Assembly (NCBI RefSeq): GCF_018873765.1
Contig: NC_057924.1
Span: 3,410,001-3,474,000 of the forward strand
Length of the DNA: 64,000 nt
Reading direction: 5' to 3'
From: Telopea speciosissima
Lineage: Eukaryota > Streptophyta > Magnoliopsida > Proteales > Proteaceae
Shown: piece after piece, positions 1-13,000 of the stretch
Numbering within the stretch: the first letter of the stretch is position 1
Layout of the letters: the number at the start of each line of letters is the position of its first letter
Program-made: the position numbers and the translations under genes
Notes under the pieces: generated by a model
Databases searched by the model: none
What the model was told of the DNA's origin: nothing
Seen by the model: only the letters and a program-made list of their open reading frames with translations

Positions 1-305
1 TTTATGATCCTTCTAAGGACTATTTATTGTCCGATTAATCAAATTGGCTAGTTTAAAGATCAACTATTGCCCAATTATCTTAAGCCCAATTATGGCTCGA
101 TAATCGACCAACCAAATGAAGACGTGTGAATGCCCTGGTTTACTAGACCTGATTACTTTAACGTACTTAAACGGACAAAAATGGTGTAAGGTCTTAAGTT
201 GGTGGGGGTCGATTAGGCACGACCAAAACTGACCGATTGACATCCCTAAATTATTATTAAAGAAGAGAAAAAAAAAAGAGCAGCACAGATCAGGTTTACG
301 TACGT

Positions 306-408
306 GGTCCGACCTTGGGACTTGATCTGTGCCCATATGGAATCCAGGGGGCCTACAGAGGGGGCAGTGGATTCCATATGGGCACAGATCAGGTCCCAAA
401 GTCGGACC
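306..408. repeat. Foldback (hairpin) repeat upstream of the PHD gene
   Basis: Two arms of about 40 bases (306-345 and 369-408) are nearly perfect reverse complements around a 23-base loop. Weaker pairing continues outward to about 288 and 417. The shape fits a foldback MITE. It lies about 0.6 kb before the start codon of the PHD gene, so it sits in or near its promoter. A transcript across it would form a long hairpin. I saw no clear target-site duplication, so its class is unknown. The other bases of 1-600 show no gene. Confidence 0.85.
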
Positions 409-605
409 GGACCTGATCCAGGCTCAATACAGAGAGCCTGTAGCCGAGGGGGGAGGAAAAACAGAATAGCCCCTATTAAATTCCTTATTTACACGAGGAC
501 CAGGGCATTCTACTATAGTGCTAATATATTTCTCTCGTCGACTCGCCTCTCTCTTCCCGTTAAAAACCCGGCATGCGCGAGCGAACGATTTATAGTCTAA
601 ACCTC

Positions 606-622
606 TATCTCTCTCTCTCTCT
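606..622 (+). repeat. CT microsatellite in the presumed leader of the PHD gene
   Basis: A run of CT dinucleotides lies about 390 bases before the main ATG, followed by pyrimidine-rich sequence to about 790. Y-patches and CT runs are common near plant transcription starts, so this marks the likely promoter or 5' UTR. The exact start of transcription cannot be read. Confidence 0.5.
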
Positions 623-805
623 GCTCACCTCGTCCAGTCTATCTATCGCCACAGCGTTGTCTCTTCAAATACCCGCCAAAAAGGTTTATAAACGGATCGA
701 TATGTTTTTAAAATTTTAAAACTTTCCCTCGTACTGACGTGTTTCATTCCTCTCACCCTGTTCTCCTTCTCCTCTTAGGGTTTCTGCTTCTCTCCTCGCT
801 CATCT

Positions 806-988
806 ATGGCTTCGGATCTCTCTCCTGTGCAGGTTTGTACTTCGATTCAGGCTATTCCGAGGCATAATTTGACGGTGAGCGACGGTCCCCTGCGATTCTC
901 TGGCTTTGGAGTGTGTGATTCTTCTCCGAAGACGCGTACGGACGGGATTGTTCTTCTTGTGAAGCAGTGGAGTTCGTTCGGTGAATGA
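806..988 (+). promoter_or_regulatory. Upstream ORF (60 codons) in the PHD-gene leader
   Basis: An ATG at 806 opens a 60-codon frame that ends at 988, only 20 bases before the main ATG at 1009, and in another frame. The peptide resembles nothing I recognise. If it is in the mature mRNA it would reduce translation of the main frame. A possible donor at 833 and acceptor at 1006-1007 could remove most of it. That splice would not bring the upstream ATG into the main frame. Confidence 0.45.
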
Positions 989-1008
989 GGGCTTGAAGAA
1001 TCTTTAGG

Positions 1009-4000
1009 ATGGATCCGGCAGGTTTGGAGGCCGTGGTTCCGCCAGTGGTTAATTCGGAGAAGTCGTTGGCTTCCGTTGGGGATAAGAGACCCGTGGAGAA
1101 TGAAGTTGATATTGATAATGGTGGGCGGTTGCATAAGAAGGCCAAAGGAGATTTTGGTATGGATATGAAGAAGGTCGCGGAGATTGTTCTGGTTTTGTCG
1201 GAGATGGGAAAGATGCGTGGGGGGAGGAATCCTACAGATGTGGAGGAAAGGCTCATGGCGGAAGCTCGTCAGAAATTGGCCGAAATTTGTGAAGCGCTGG
1301 CTCCGAAGGATATCCTTCCGAGGGATGCTGTTAAGGCTGTTATTGAGGATCTTGGACTTAACAATAGGTCGAAAGATCAGAGGTTAGGGTTTCGTCCTCC
1401 AAAGATGTCTATTGCCGAGAGGTTGTTGCTCACAAAGAGAAAGGTAATATCTGAGCTTCCGATGCTTTGGTACAAATCCAGTTAGTTCAGTTGCTCGCAA
1501 ATTCTCACGTGTGTTTCCTATCGTGGATTCCCCTCCTCTATGCCCAAACTTCTGTTATCTTGAAATTACTGGGAGATGACTATTAGTTTTTTTCTTCTTC
1601 TTGGGTAGAGTTTTTAGTTTTACATGAATAGTGGATATATTAAATAGTGCCTTAAAACTCTGGATATATTATTTCATTTAAAATCTGGTGTTGTAGGATA
1701 CTTTTGGTTTATTTTGAATAATCTATAGTTTTCCATTATCTAAGCAGAACATGAAATAACAATTAGTAAACATATCCATAAAGAGGGGTGCGGGGGAGTT
1801 ACAGGGATGATAGTAGAAAGATGGGGTAAACCGAAAGATTACAATTGTGTTCCTTAACAGTTGCAATTGCTGATTGAGGTAATAAATGCAATATTTGTCA
1901 CTACTTGGAAGCTTGGTCGGTAGGATCCAAAGCTTCCTCAGATAAAATGCTACATGACATAATTGAAGCTTTTAAAATGCTTCTCCAGATGAGACTCACT
2001 GGAAATAGTTTCTTTGACCACTTGCAAGTCTAGTGGATCTGACATCTGTACCACTTGGAATAGTGTAGCTGAATTTATTGGGAATAATTTCTTAAATTGC
2101 ATGGAAATATTGAGTATCTAGTGGACCTACAATTTATTATATGCACAAATTTAATACGGATGTGTTATATTATATATTTGATAGTGTTGCTCATCTGAGA
2201 CGTTTTCGAAACATATTTTCACCGCAAACAGATATGGAGATGGATGGGTGTTCTTTCAAATTATAGTTGATTAGATAGATCATTTAATGTGAAGTTCTGT
2301 TCCCTAGCTGTTCTATCCCAGAAAAAGAAGTTTTTTTCCCTACACACTACTAGGTCAGTTTGTATTGATTTAAGATACTGTTTCCTAATTTTGTATTATT
2401 ATAGGTTTTCACAGACTCCCTCCCCAATATGTTTATTTATTCAACCTGCTGACCCAATGAGGAAAAGGTAAAAACATTGGCACTCTGTTGTCTGAGCATG
2501 TGTGTCTGTGTGTGTGCATCTCACTATATAAGACCTTAGGGATAGTTGGGTTAGGAATAACTTGTGTTCTCCCAGGATAGAGCACCTGCTTCTCCTTTGT
2601 GTCTTAACTTCTCTTTGATTTGGTTAGTGTCCGGAGCAGAGGTATGAGCCGTAGCAAACCATATTGTCCAAACTTTTGTATTTCATCTTAGCAGACCATA
2701 TTGTCTGCCTTTTGTATTTCATCTCTATCTGTAGAGTAAGGGAACTGATATCGTCCTACCATGGTTCTAGCAATAAGTAATCCCTACATGGTTTAGGGTG
2801 TGGCTTCTTTCGCAATTAAGCTGCATTTGCAACAAACCCTCTGAAGGATATCTTGACTTCAGTGTCATTGTGCTGGGGCAGTTTGAATTGCTTGAAGGTC
2901 TACACTGGCAACTTTGGGTTGGATTGGGATAGTTCACAAAACATGAAACAGGTGAACAATGATACTTATAATTTAAAATACAATAAGATGAAATATGAAC
3001 ATGTATGTGACTGGAGTTCTTGTTAAGACCTTGACCATGAAGTGGTTCAGTTATCAAATATGATCATGAACTAGATCATTGCGATCTTGCCTAGAAATGT
3101 CAAGTAGATGAAGATTAGAGTAAGAAGTATGAATGCAAGGAGAAAAAGAAAAGGGCCAGTAGAACATAATAGCAATCTTTCCTGAGTCCTGAGTGCTTGA
3201 AGATAATGACTGATGGAGTGATTTTGATGCAGTTATGTGCATGGTTTCTTAGGGATCTTTGGTAATTTGATTTTTTTTTTTTTAAATTTTTATCTTGTTG
3301 CAGTTGAATAACGTAGGGAAGTTAATTTCAGAATCAGTTTTAGAGTTTGATTAGGAAACCTCTTTCTTTGTTTCTTTTTCCATACATATGCAAACACTTA
3401 TCGAGAGATAATGGAATGGAATGAAATTATTGGTTTGCAAGCTGCTAAGAGCTCTGTCGTGTTTTCCCTTCTCTCACTCACCTTCTCTGTTTAATTCGAT
3501 TCCGACTCTCATTCTCAGGTCAGTCTTCTACTTATATTTATTCCTCTTTTCTGTTTCTGCATTCCTATCAAATCCCTTGATCTTACTCTTGAGATTTAAT
3601 AGTTCAGTCTGAAAATTAATGTTCGGTGAAACTGCTGGACCAAGAACAAAGTTCATCGGTTCCTTCATCTCTATTCTGTTGGATTTTATATTATGGGCAT
3701 ACGATTCCCATCTATAGGTGTACCTAATCCGTGGGTTACAATTTCAGAGACTACCCTTACTGTGAGAAACACCACCTGCAATCAGAGGAAGCTTTGAACT
3801 CCCGCCTGGGTTCATTGCAGAAAATTCTATTCATCTATTTGGGCAGTTCTTTGGTCCGGTTTTGAGTGTAGTTAAGAGGGTTGGAAGTTGAGACTTTAAC
3901 TTCAAATCCATTTTCAAATTGGAGCCTTGGGTGAGGGATTATTGCAATCACGAGTTGGTTTTTTCCTTTCGCTGGATTCTGTTGTCGAGAGGTGGGGGAG

Positions 4001-7000
4001 GGCAAAACATGTTTATTACAAATAAGGACTGTTGTTTTCAAAATCCCACAAAGCCCTTGCCCCTTTAAGGTTTTTTATTTCATTTTCCCCCTTCTATTCT
4101 AAGTAACGGAAGACCCCTCCCTTTTCAACCTAATTACTAATTACTCCCAGTTTTGATTAGCCTTGCACAAATGAGTCTTGAACTATCATTTAATTATGAA
4201 ATTGCCATTACCATTGTTATTGAGTTGTTTATCATCTGGGTGGGCCCATAGTGACCCATGATCAAGGTTATTGAACCTGGGATCACATCAAATGTTCTGA
4301 CTTAAGTTCATGTGTTCAGTCTGACAGAGAGAACCTTCTCCTTCGATCAGACATAATGGTTTCTTTGATTGGTGTTTGAAGCTTTAATATTCTGTTACAA
4401 AAGGGAGAAAGATGAAGTGGAAGATTTAAGGGATTTCTCTTTGGTGGAGTGACATGAGATATCTTAATCTTAGTGTCAACAAAGAGGAGTTGTACTAATT
4501 GATAACTTTGATGTAGCCATCAACAAAGAAAATATCATCATGTGTGAACCATGTTGTAGTTTTACTTACTTTTGTACCCTTAAACTGGATTTTCTTTGGT
4601 GGCATATCAATTTTATCATACCATTATTTCCATCTGATATTTCCTCTTGATTTATTTTCTAGATGGAAGAATCCAAGGGATTTGCTGGACAATCTAGAAC
4701 ATATTCGTCTCAATTGTCACAAGTAGGCTTCGGTGCAACTGTTGAAAGTCGTGCTCCATTGTTACCAGCTGCTCATATGTTTCCACCAGAAAAACCAGTG
4801 TCTGTTGGAGTATTTCAACCTGCTCCACCCATGGTTCATGTTTCTGCATTGACTTCGACATCCTCGATGAATCAGTTGTCTGTTAATGAAGTGCAGCCAG
4901 TTGTGGTGCCCAGGGCACTGTCTAGCAGCTCACTAGAAAAGGATTCTTCTTCTTTAACATTGCCTCGAACAGAAGCAGTACATTTCAGATTGGATGGAAG
5001 ATTAAATGGGCCAGCTTTTGCATCCCAAGTTCGAGGTGCTTGTCTGTTTTCCTCACTTTGTTTTAACTGCAATGATTGGTGAATTGCTCGTATCATTTGT
5101 ATATTACTAAAAGTTAGAGTACCTTTAGTGTTTGGAGGAACAATAGTATTTCATTGCTACAAATATGGATTATTGAAAAAAATAAGCCATGTATTTGGAT
5201 ATTTCCCCTCAACTCCGCAATATGGTATTATTTATTTGATACGAATAGTTGAAGTGGATTCTCGGAAGAGAAGATGGATTATGGGAGTGTGTGACTTGAA
5301 CTATTGATTGAGCCTTATTGTCATCATTTATTTTTTATTATCAGCTTCAGATGATTCTACCCTTCTCCACAGCTATTTTTTCTTTTTCTTCCTCCCTCCC
5401 CCCTTTCTCTTCAAGATGTATAAAAATATTAGTGTCAATGCCTTAAAAGTATAGCTTGTTTGATTGGTTATTTTTTTTAGAATGTATTTGGATTTGTTTA
5501 CTGATCCAATGTCTTGATGAATGGTCAGAAATTTTAAAGGTTTCCTCTTTCTCTAGAAGGTTTGATGCATTTTTATTTGTTTTGATGCAATATTGGAAAT
5601 TGTCTAGTCCCTGTGGCTGTTTCCATTTGTGCTGTTATTTAATCTAAAATTATTGATTAATTTTTGTTAGTTATTATATTTACCATTGGAATATTAATAT
5701 TTTACTTTAATGGGGAATGTGTTGCTTTTTCAATGCAAACTGGGAGCGGTGGGGTTAACTTATACTGTTCTATATTATGTTTTGTTTCTCATGAGTCTTG
5801 CAGTGATAACTCTCGTGGCTTTTTAATGCAATAAAGTTTTGCTATTATGTTATCACCTTCCCCAATGGTGCATCTTCTTTCGTACTGTAGTTGATTATGT
5901 TAATTGTCTATGTGCAGAAAATACTTCTGGCGATCTCCAGTTGGAGAAAGCTCTCAGACTTGGTCAAACAAACAAGGTGTCAGATCATACACCTATTAAG
6001 ACTGAGGCTTCTTCTAACATTAGTAGCTCTCAAGTAGCCCTTCAAGCTGCAAAAGATCAGAGCTCTAAACCCTCTGTAATTCAAACTGCATCCGGTAGCC
6101 TGCCAAGTGTACAACAACCTTCACAGGGCATCAACTTTATTCAAAACCCCTCACCTTTCAATAATCACAGTGACGTTGCAAGGAATGTTCAGAAGTTTTT
6201 GCAACCAAGGCTTCCTGAGCATCCTAATTGGACACCCCCTTCAATTGAGTACATGAATAAGGCCTTAACTTGTCAAATATGTAAGGCTACCATTAGTGAT
6301 GTGGAAAGTTTACTTGTTTGTGATGCTTGTGAGAAGGGAGTCCACTTAAAATGTCTTCAATCATACAATCAAAAAGGCATTCCTAAAGGGGAGTGGCACT
6401 GCCCTAAGTGCATAATATCAAGCAATGGGAAGCCATTGCCCCCTAAATACGGTCGTGTTACGAGAAATATCACTGCACCTAAGGTATCTTCAAACACCAA
6501 TGGAGGTCTAATTTCTGCAGTGAAGAAGGTTGAAAATTCAGATCAAAAGGTTAATCATCAGAAAGCCATTGCTAATGGAAATCCTGGTGGTATAGGAAGC
6601 AACCATATTGAGTCATCCCATGGACTAAAGATCTCAAGTGTAATAGATGCACATGGATCTGATTTCACCATAAGCAGAGTAGGCCCAGAAAAGTCAAGGG
6701 AAACTGCAGGGTTAGTTTGTGCACCTCTTTCTGGCATGGTTAACGACAGTTCTGAGCCACCCATTCAAAGTGGTGGATCATCTTCATGTGACACTGGGAG
6801 ACTGAACTCTGATTTTACGTCACTGCCAAGGTTTGATCGAGGACACCACTGTCAAGCCTCATGTAACTCATTAGGTTATGACAAGAAAGGGCCATTACAC
6901 CATGAAGCTTCTGGAAATCAAGATATTGTTAACAGTTCCACCTCTAAGGAGCTTGGGAAATCTGATTTAAGAGAGACTTCTGAATGTAAGTCAGGTTGTG

Positions 7001-10000
7001 AGATCAGGCAAGAGAACCAAGATCTTCCGCAGGCAGCTTCTGCTGAGGCTTTAGATTCTGGGAATGGAGCTAGAGATTGCAATAGGTCTTCATTAGATGA
7101 TTTGCATGGTGTAGATTGGGTTGGTGATATAGTTCGCATAGTAGATGAGAAGTCATTTTATCAGTCTTGTCGTGTTAATGGAGCAGTATACAAGCTGCAA
7201 GACCATGCCCTTTTTTGTTCTGGTAATGACAATCTGAGACCTTCGAAGCTTCAGGTAAGCCGTGAGCAAGCATTTCACGATTCTTATGGCTTTAGGGTCT
7301 GTGGATATATATTGTTACGTCTAATTTACCTGCTGAGATAATTCCAACTGCTGATTTTCCCCCCCCAATTAAGGTTGAAACTGTGTTGAATCCTCCCTTT
7401 AGTTTTCACAGAGATGACATTCTCATGAACAATGTGTTATTTCAATTCTTTCTATGGATTCTCTTAAGTTGTGTGAAAAAAAACCTTTCTATTACAGGCC
7501 TTGTGGGAGGATAACAAAACAAGGTCAAAGTGGGCTATTGTGAATAGGTGTTACTTGCCTAGTGACTTGCCTGAGGTAGTTGGCCGGCCATGTACTCCTG
7601 AAAATAATGAGGTAGATAATTTGTTTCTTGAATTTTCTTTTGGAGTTTTCAATTCATATCCATTGTATATACTCTGTATTCATCGTACACATATTGTTTC
7701 CCACAATTGAATTAGAAGCATTGACTTTTTCTTTCTCCCTTGTCATTATTATTATTATTTTTTTATGTCTGCACATGCATTTAGGCACAAAGTTGTGGTT
7801 TGAATATTGGATTTGATACAAATATTGGCTATACTGTTGCAGGTATATGAATCTAATCATAGTGGCACTGTAATGGCTGGCTTAATTCAGGGGCCATGTC
7901 AAGTTCTTCCTCCAAACAAGTTTAAAGAAGAAAGTGAAAGAAGAAGCCATTTACTTCATGGGGAAAGTGATGGGTTACAACCTGTTTTCCTTTGCAAGTA
8001 TGTTTTTTTGTTTCTTCGCTTTAATTTCACATCATTTACCAAATACCACCAATTTTATATTACTGCTTCTTGATAGGGGGCCTCAAGCTGAGGAACATTT
8101 TGTTAATTGGGGCCTTTGTGCTTGTAATCGGCGCTGATGTTTTTGTATTTATATCACAGTTCTTAACATAGTTGTCAAGTCGGTAAGGCGACCCAAGGTG
8201 GTGGAGGGGTCCCTAAGCGCATAGGCGACCAAGGCGCCCAAGTGTTATTTTTTATTTCCTTTCTTTCTAACATTATTTAGTATGCTACAATATATACCTT
8301 ATATCATCAAAAATCAATTAAGCCACATCAAGTCATCAAAAATCAACATTGAACTAGAAGACAACAAAACTGAAGAAGCAAGCTATTGGAATTTTGAAAC
8401 AATCAATACATACATTTTGTTTATACTGTTCTTGAAATTGGTCATTGTCATGGTATAGCTAGTCTCACATTTGGTTTATACTGTTCTTAGAATATATGAT
8501 CATATTTATAAGTAATTAAGCTGCTCTCGATTTAGAAAAATGTTCTTGTTCTCTAAGACGTTTGACTGGTCAAATGATTTTATTTTTACATGAGAATTTA
8601 GAGCACAAAACCAGCTTTCCAACAAATCCAAGATTGTTTAAATCTGATTTATATTGAATGAGTTATGTTCTGGTCAAACCTTATTTGGTACGCTCTAAAG
8701 TTGTCAAAATCGTTCTAAATGAAAATATTTTTTTAGATATCAAAACAAATGAATATTTTACCGCTCTTTTGGTTTTTAACAATGTTTTACCATATTAAGA
8801 TTTATGGAATTTTTAGATTTGAGAAAAACCCAACAATAGAAAGTTGAAAATTTCACCTACCGCCGAAAATCCAGTTTTTGTTCTTGAATTGGGGGGGAGG
8901 GGGTTGACTTTTTATCCTTTTGGAATTTGATTTTTTAACTATTTTTATTGGATTCAAATAGGGGGGCAGGTATTTGTTTATTTATGAATAATATCTTAAG
9001 TAAATAAAATATCAAATATAAAAACATTTACTTGCCTACACGACGCCTTGACAACTTTGGTTCTTAATCCAAATCGTGACAAAACCTTGAGTTGATACTA
9101 ACTCGTACCAAGTTTCGACCATATTTCAACCATTTCAGTAGTATTGATCAGTTTCGATCGAAAATACCATGTTTCGACCAGTTTTGAACAGCGCATCACA
9201 TGTCGAGGTTTGCTCAGAAAATACCAGATTCGACTAGGTTTCAGTCGAAACTTGGAAAATCTCAGCTTTGAAACCGGCCTTGAAACCGAGATTTAGAACC
9301 TTGATTTATATATTGATATACTATGAAAACTAATGTAGTCCTAGCTTCCTAGGTGGCAAGGAGACCAGCTAGGGCAGGGGCTTTAGGCCGAGTTCTCTAG
9401 GGGTAGAGAGTCACTTGGCCAAGGTATGATGGGCAAGTGATGGCTGGATGTTGCTGGAATGAAATTTAGGGTTGTGGGTTTTAATGGAAGTTAAAGGAAT
9501 CTAGGGTTTTGATGGTGGGATGGGGCAGGGGTCTGGATCGAATGGAAGGGATGTTGTGAGGATGCTGTGGATTAAATTTAGATGGATTCTGATGGAGGGT
9601 TAGGTCTGTAAGTGAATTAGGTTATGAGAAATTGAAGAAAACAAAAGGGGAAAATTAGGGTTGGGCTGTAGAGGGTTTAGAAGAAGAGATATGGGGTTGA
9701 GGATGGCTCAAACTTTCCTGTAGATGCAGTAAACAATTGGCAGCAGCAGCAGAACCTTGAGTAAAAATTGAATCTTGAAGAAGAGAACTTGAAAGAAAGC
9801 TTGTATGAACCACCCGGGCTTCATAGCGCAAGGTGTTGACTGTCGATTGGATCATACACCAATCCCACCTTGCTTTGATCACACACAAAGTAGTCCTCAC
9901 AAGGGAAGAGAAGCAGCAGCTTGCAAAACAGAAGTTTCAATTTTTTCATTAATTAAATAGGCATAAAAACCTTACTCCTACTCAGCCTAGGAGTCTAAAG

Positions 10001-13000
10001 GACCCCTACCCGACTTATAACTAAACCCACACTCCTCTCTAATTTGTGGGAATATGGTGTGGATCCAAAAAAAAGAAAAAAATTACATATTAAATAAAAG
10101 GTGACTCAAGTCACTTAAATTGAACCATTGGTTCAACCAGGTTGGGCTGGTTCAATTTAAAAACATAAAAACACTTAAAACAACTAAGTATGGATCCACC
10201 AATAATACTACTAACACTACTACTTGGACAACAGCTTCCTATTCTTCTTCTTCTTGCGGATGTAGTGCTTCAGTTTGGCATCAAGAACCCACCATCCTAC
10301 TTTATACAGCAGAGGTGCTTTGTTTCTTAGCTGTACTTTCTCATCATTTACAACCAATTTTATACAACTGCTTCTTGATAGAAGACTGCAAGCTGAGGAA
10401 CATTTTGTTAATTGGGGTCTTTCGTGATTGTAATCAATAATGTTTGTTTTGTATAGCTATACTGAGATACCAAGAGAACCCACCTTTCTACTTTAACCAG
10501 CAGTGACAGGCAAGGTTTAAAATCTCTTTTCGTTTCGGTGTTTCGGTCTGATCGAAATTTCCGAGATACCGAAATTTCCTCGAAATATGATTTTTTTTCT
10601 ATGAGTTTTGCTTGGCCATTTGTGGGTGTAAAATGCCGAAATGACCAAAATTTCCGAAACGAGATGATCGAAATATCCGAAATATTGCATTTTTTCGATT
10701 CGAACTTGCGTTTCGTTTCGACTTGACTGAAATACTCGAAATATTCGAGATTTCAATCGAGACGAAACGAATTTTTGAACTATGGTGACAGAACCTAGAT
10801 TTTTCAAATTTGTTGAGCTACTCCAGACGTCTCAACCAACAAGTGAGTTAGAAAATATTTAAAACAAAACAATACTGAAAAAATTGATAATATATGTGGA
10901 GATTCAGAATTAATGCAACCCCAAGTTCCAAACCCAAAATTCGGGTTGCTATGGGCTAACTAACATAATGGAGAACTCAATTACAATGGACAGTTGCAAT
11001 TTCGTAAATATTCAGAACAGTTCAGAACCCAATTGGTATGGTAAACAGGAATAGTCCAAACGGGGAATAAAATTCAAGGACTGGACTAAACTGGAACTTA
11101 AAACTAGAAAGGGATAAAATAGGAACAATGATGCAGGAGCAATCCCTTGACTGGCTCAAACCCATTGGGGGACCCATATGAAGACGAACCGGGTTCAATT
11201 GGGTTTAGTAGGATATTATAGCTATTTATTTATTTAGATTTATTATTGGAATTTTATATTGTAATCTTTTATTTTAAATGGGCTACTTAGTGATAGAGTA
11301 CTTTCAATGCTTTAGTTTTAATAGACTAATTAATGATAGAGTTGTTTTAGGAATTTAACTTCAGTTTTAGATTACTATTAGGAGTCTTTATTTGCTTCTT
11401 TAAATACAAGGCTGTACTCTATGCAAGATTTGGACTGAATTGAATTTTAAAGATGGTTTTACCTGCGGGTTACCAATATTGAGCGTTTGCTCTCATCTTC
11501 TCCCTCTCTTCCTTTTTTTTTTGGTTAAGTTCTCCTTCCCTTTTTTAATTCTACTCTCTAAACCCCTCACATCTCTCTTTATTTCTCCTTTATTATTTCC
11601 CTTCCTCTTTCTTTATTTACTTTATTGTTTCCTTCTTGGTTCCTATTACTACCACACTTGTGGTTGAACAAGAGATCGTTAAATCTATTTATTCCCTTAT
11701 CCATTGATCATTAAAACTTCTGGGGTTGTGCATATATTAAAGCGTGATCCTGATTTTACATCTTGAGTTCAGATTACCACTGTGGTGAGAACCAGACTCT
11801 TAAATAGAACTGAGTACAGTTCTTCTGCTAAGCCAGACTTCAGAGGCTATTTAATCAGATTTTGATTGTGGATTGAGTGTGGGTTGAGTCGATTCAAAAG
11901 CCCAACATGCCAATTACTTGATCCCAGAATTTCAGTGTAACTCATCTTAATAGGAGAAAGTTCTCTCCAACATCGTAACTTCAGGTCTACCGCCATAGCC
12001 ATATCCATATCCATCGTAAGATGGAAGAAGACACTGTTCCTCTTTATTTTAGAATTTTATTTCTTATTTTTATTTGCTTCCTAGTTTGCCCTTTTCAAAC
12101 AACTTTACTATTACCCATGAATTGCAACTTTCCTTTGTTAGAGTGCCTCATTGATTTATAGAATTGCCATCCACTTGACTACTTAGTTGTGTATATTATT
12201 CATGCGGGCCCATAAGCAATCTAAATCGGGTTTTAGAACCCCGGATCCACATCAATTGGTATCAGAGCTGAAATCCTCTATTTTCGATGACAATTGACCC
12301 TGAATTTATTACTCTTTTGGAGCAGTTTGCGAAGAAATTTCAGGATGGATTGTTGGATTTCAAATCGGATTTCTGGGATCTTCGATCAGATTTACGAGAG
12401 TCTACTGATAATATCAATCGCTTCTGTGCTAAAGTGTGCAGCGTGATCGCCCTTAAAGGACAGGTCAGTGGTGATAGAAAAGGTGAACAACGAAAGTGAC
12501 GATTAAGCGGAAATACACAATGCGATTAAAGTTGCAGTTGGAGAATTGATTGACAGTTTGATCAAAGTTGCAGTTGGAGAATTGATTGACTGTCCGATTT
12601 TAGTTGTGAAACCCCACAATCAGATTACATTCAAAGAGGTGTCATGTGCTAACGATCATCAGGAGATTGTGATGGTTGATTATGAGATGCACTGAATCAT
12701 CGTCCAATCAGAGCTATTATTTATAGATGTTGAATGAGTGGTGCTAATTCTCTCATTTTATAAAACTCATGATCAAGTTTTCTCAACACCGAGGGAGTTG
12801 ATGTAGGAGAAATCCCTTGGATTGGACCAAATGCGTTGGGTGACCCATATGAAGACTAACTGGGTCCAATTGGGTTTTTGGATTTATTAGGATATTATAG
12901 TTATTCATTTATTTAGATTTATTATTGGGATTTTATATCGTAATCTTTTGTTTTAAATGGGCTACTTATTGGTAGAGTCCTTTCCATACTTTAGTTTTAA

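Noticed and set aside
5839-7341. A 500-codon ORF that could be taken as a single-exon gene
   Set aside because: Its first 26 codons lie in intron 2 and its last 28 in intron 3. The supported coding part is exon 3, 5918-7254.
10517-10807. ORFs on both strands with [17 protein letters not shown]-type repeats
   Set aside because: They come from degenerate TTTCG repeats of a MITE.
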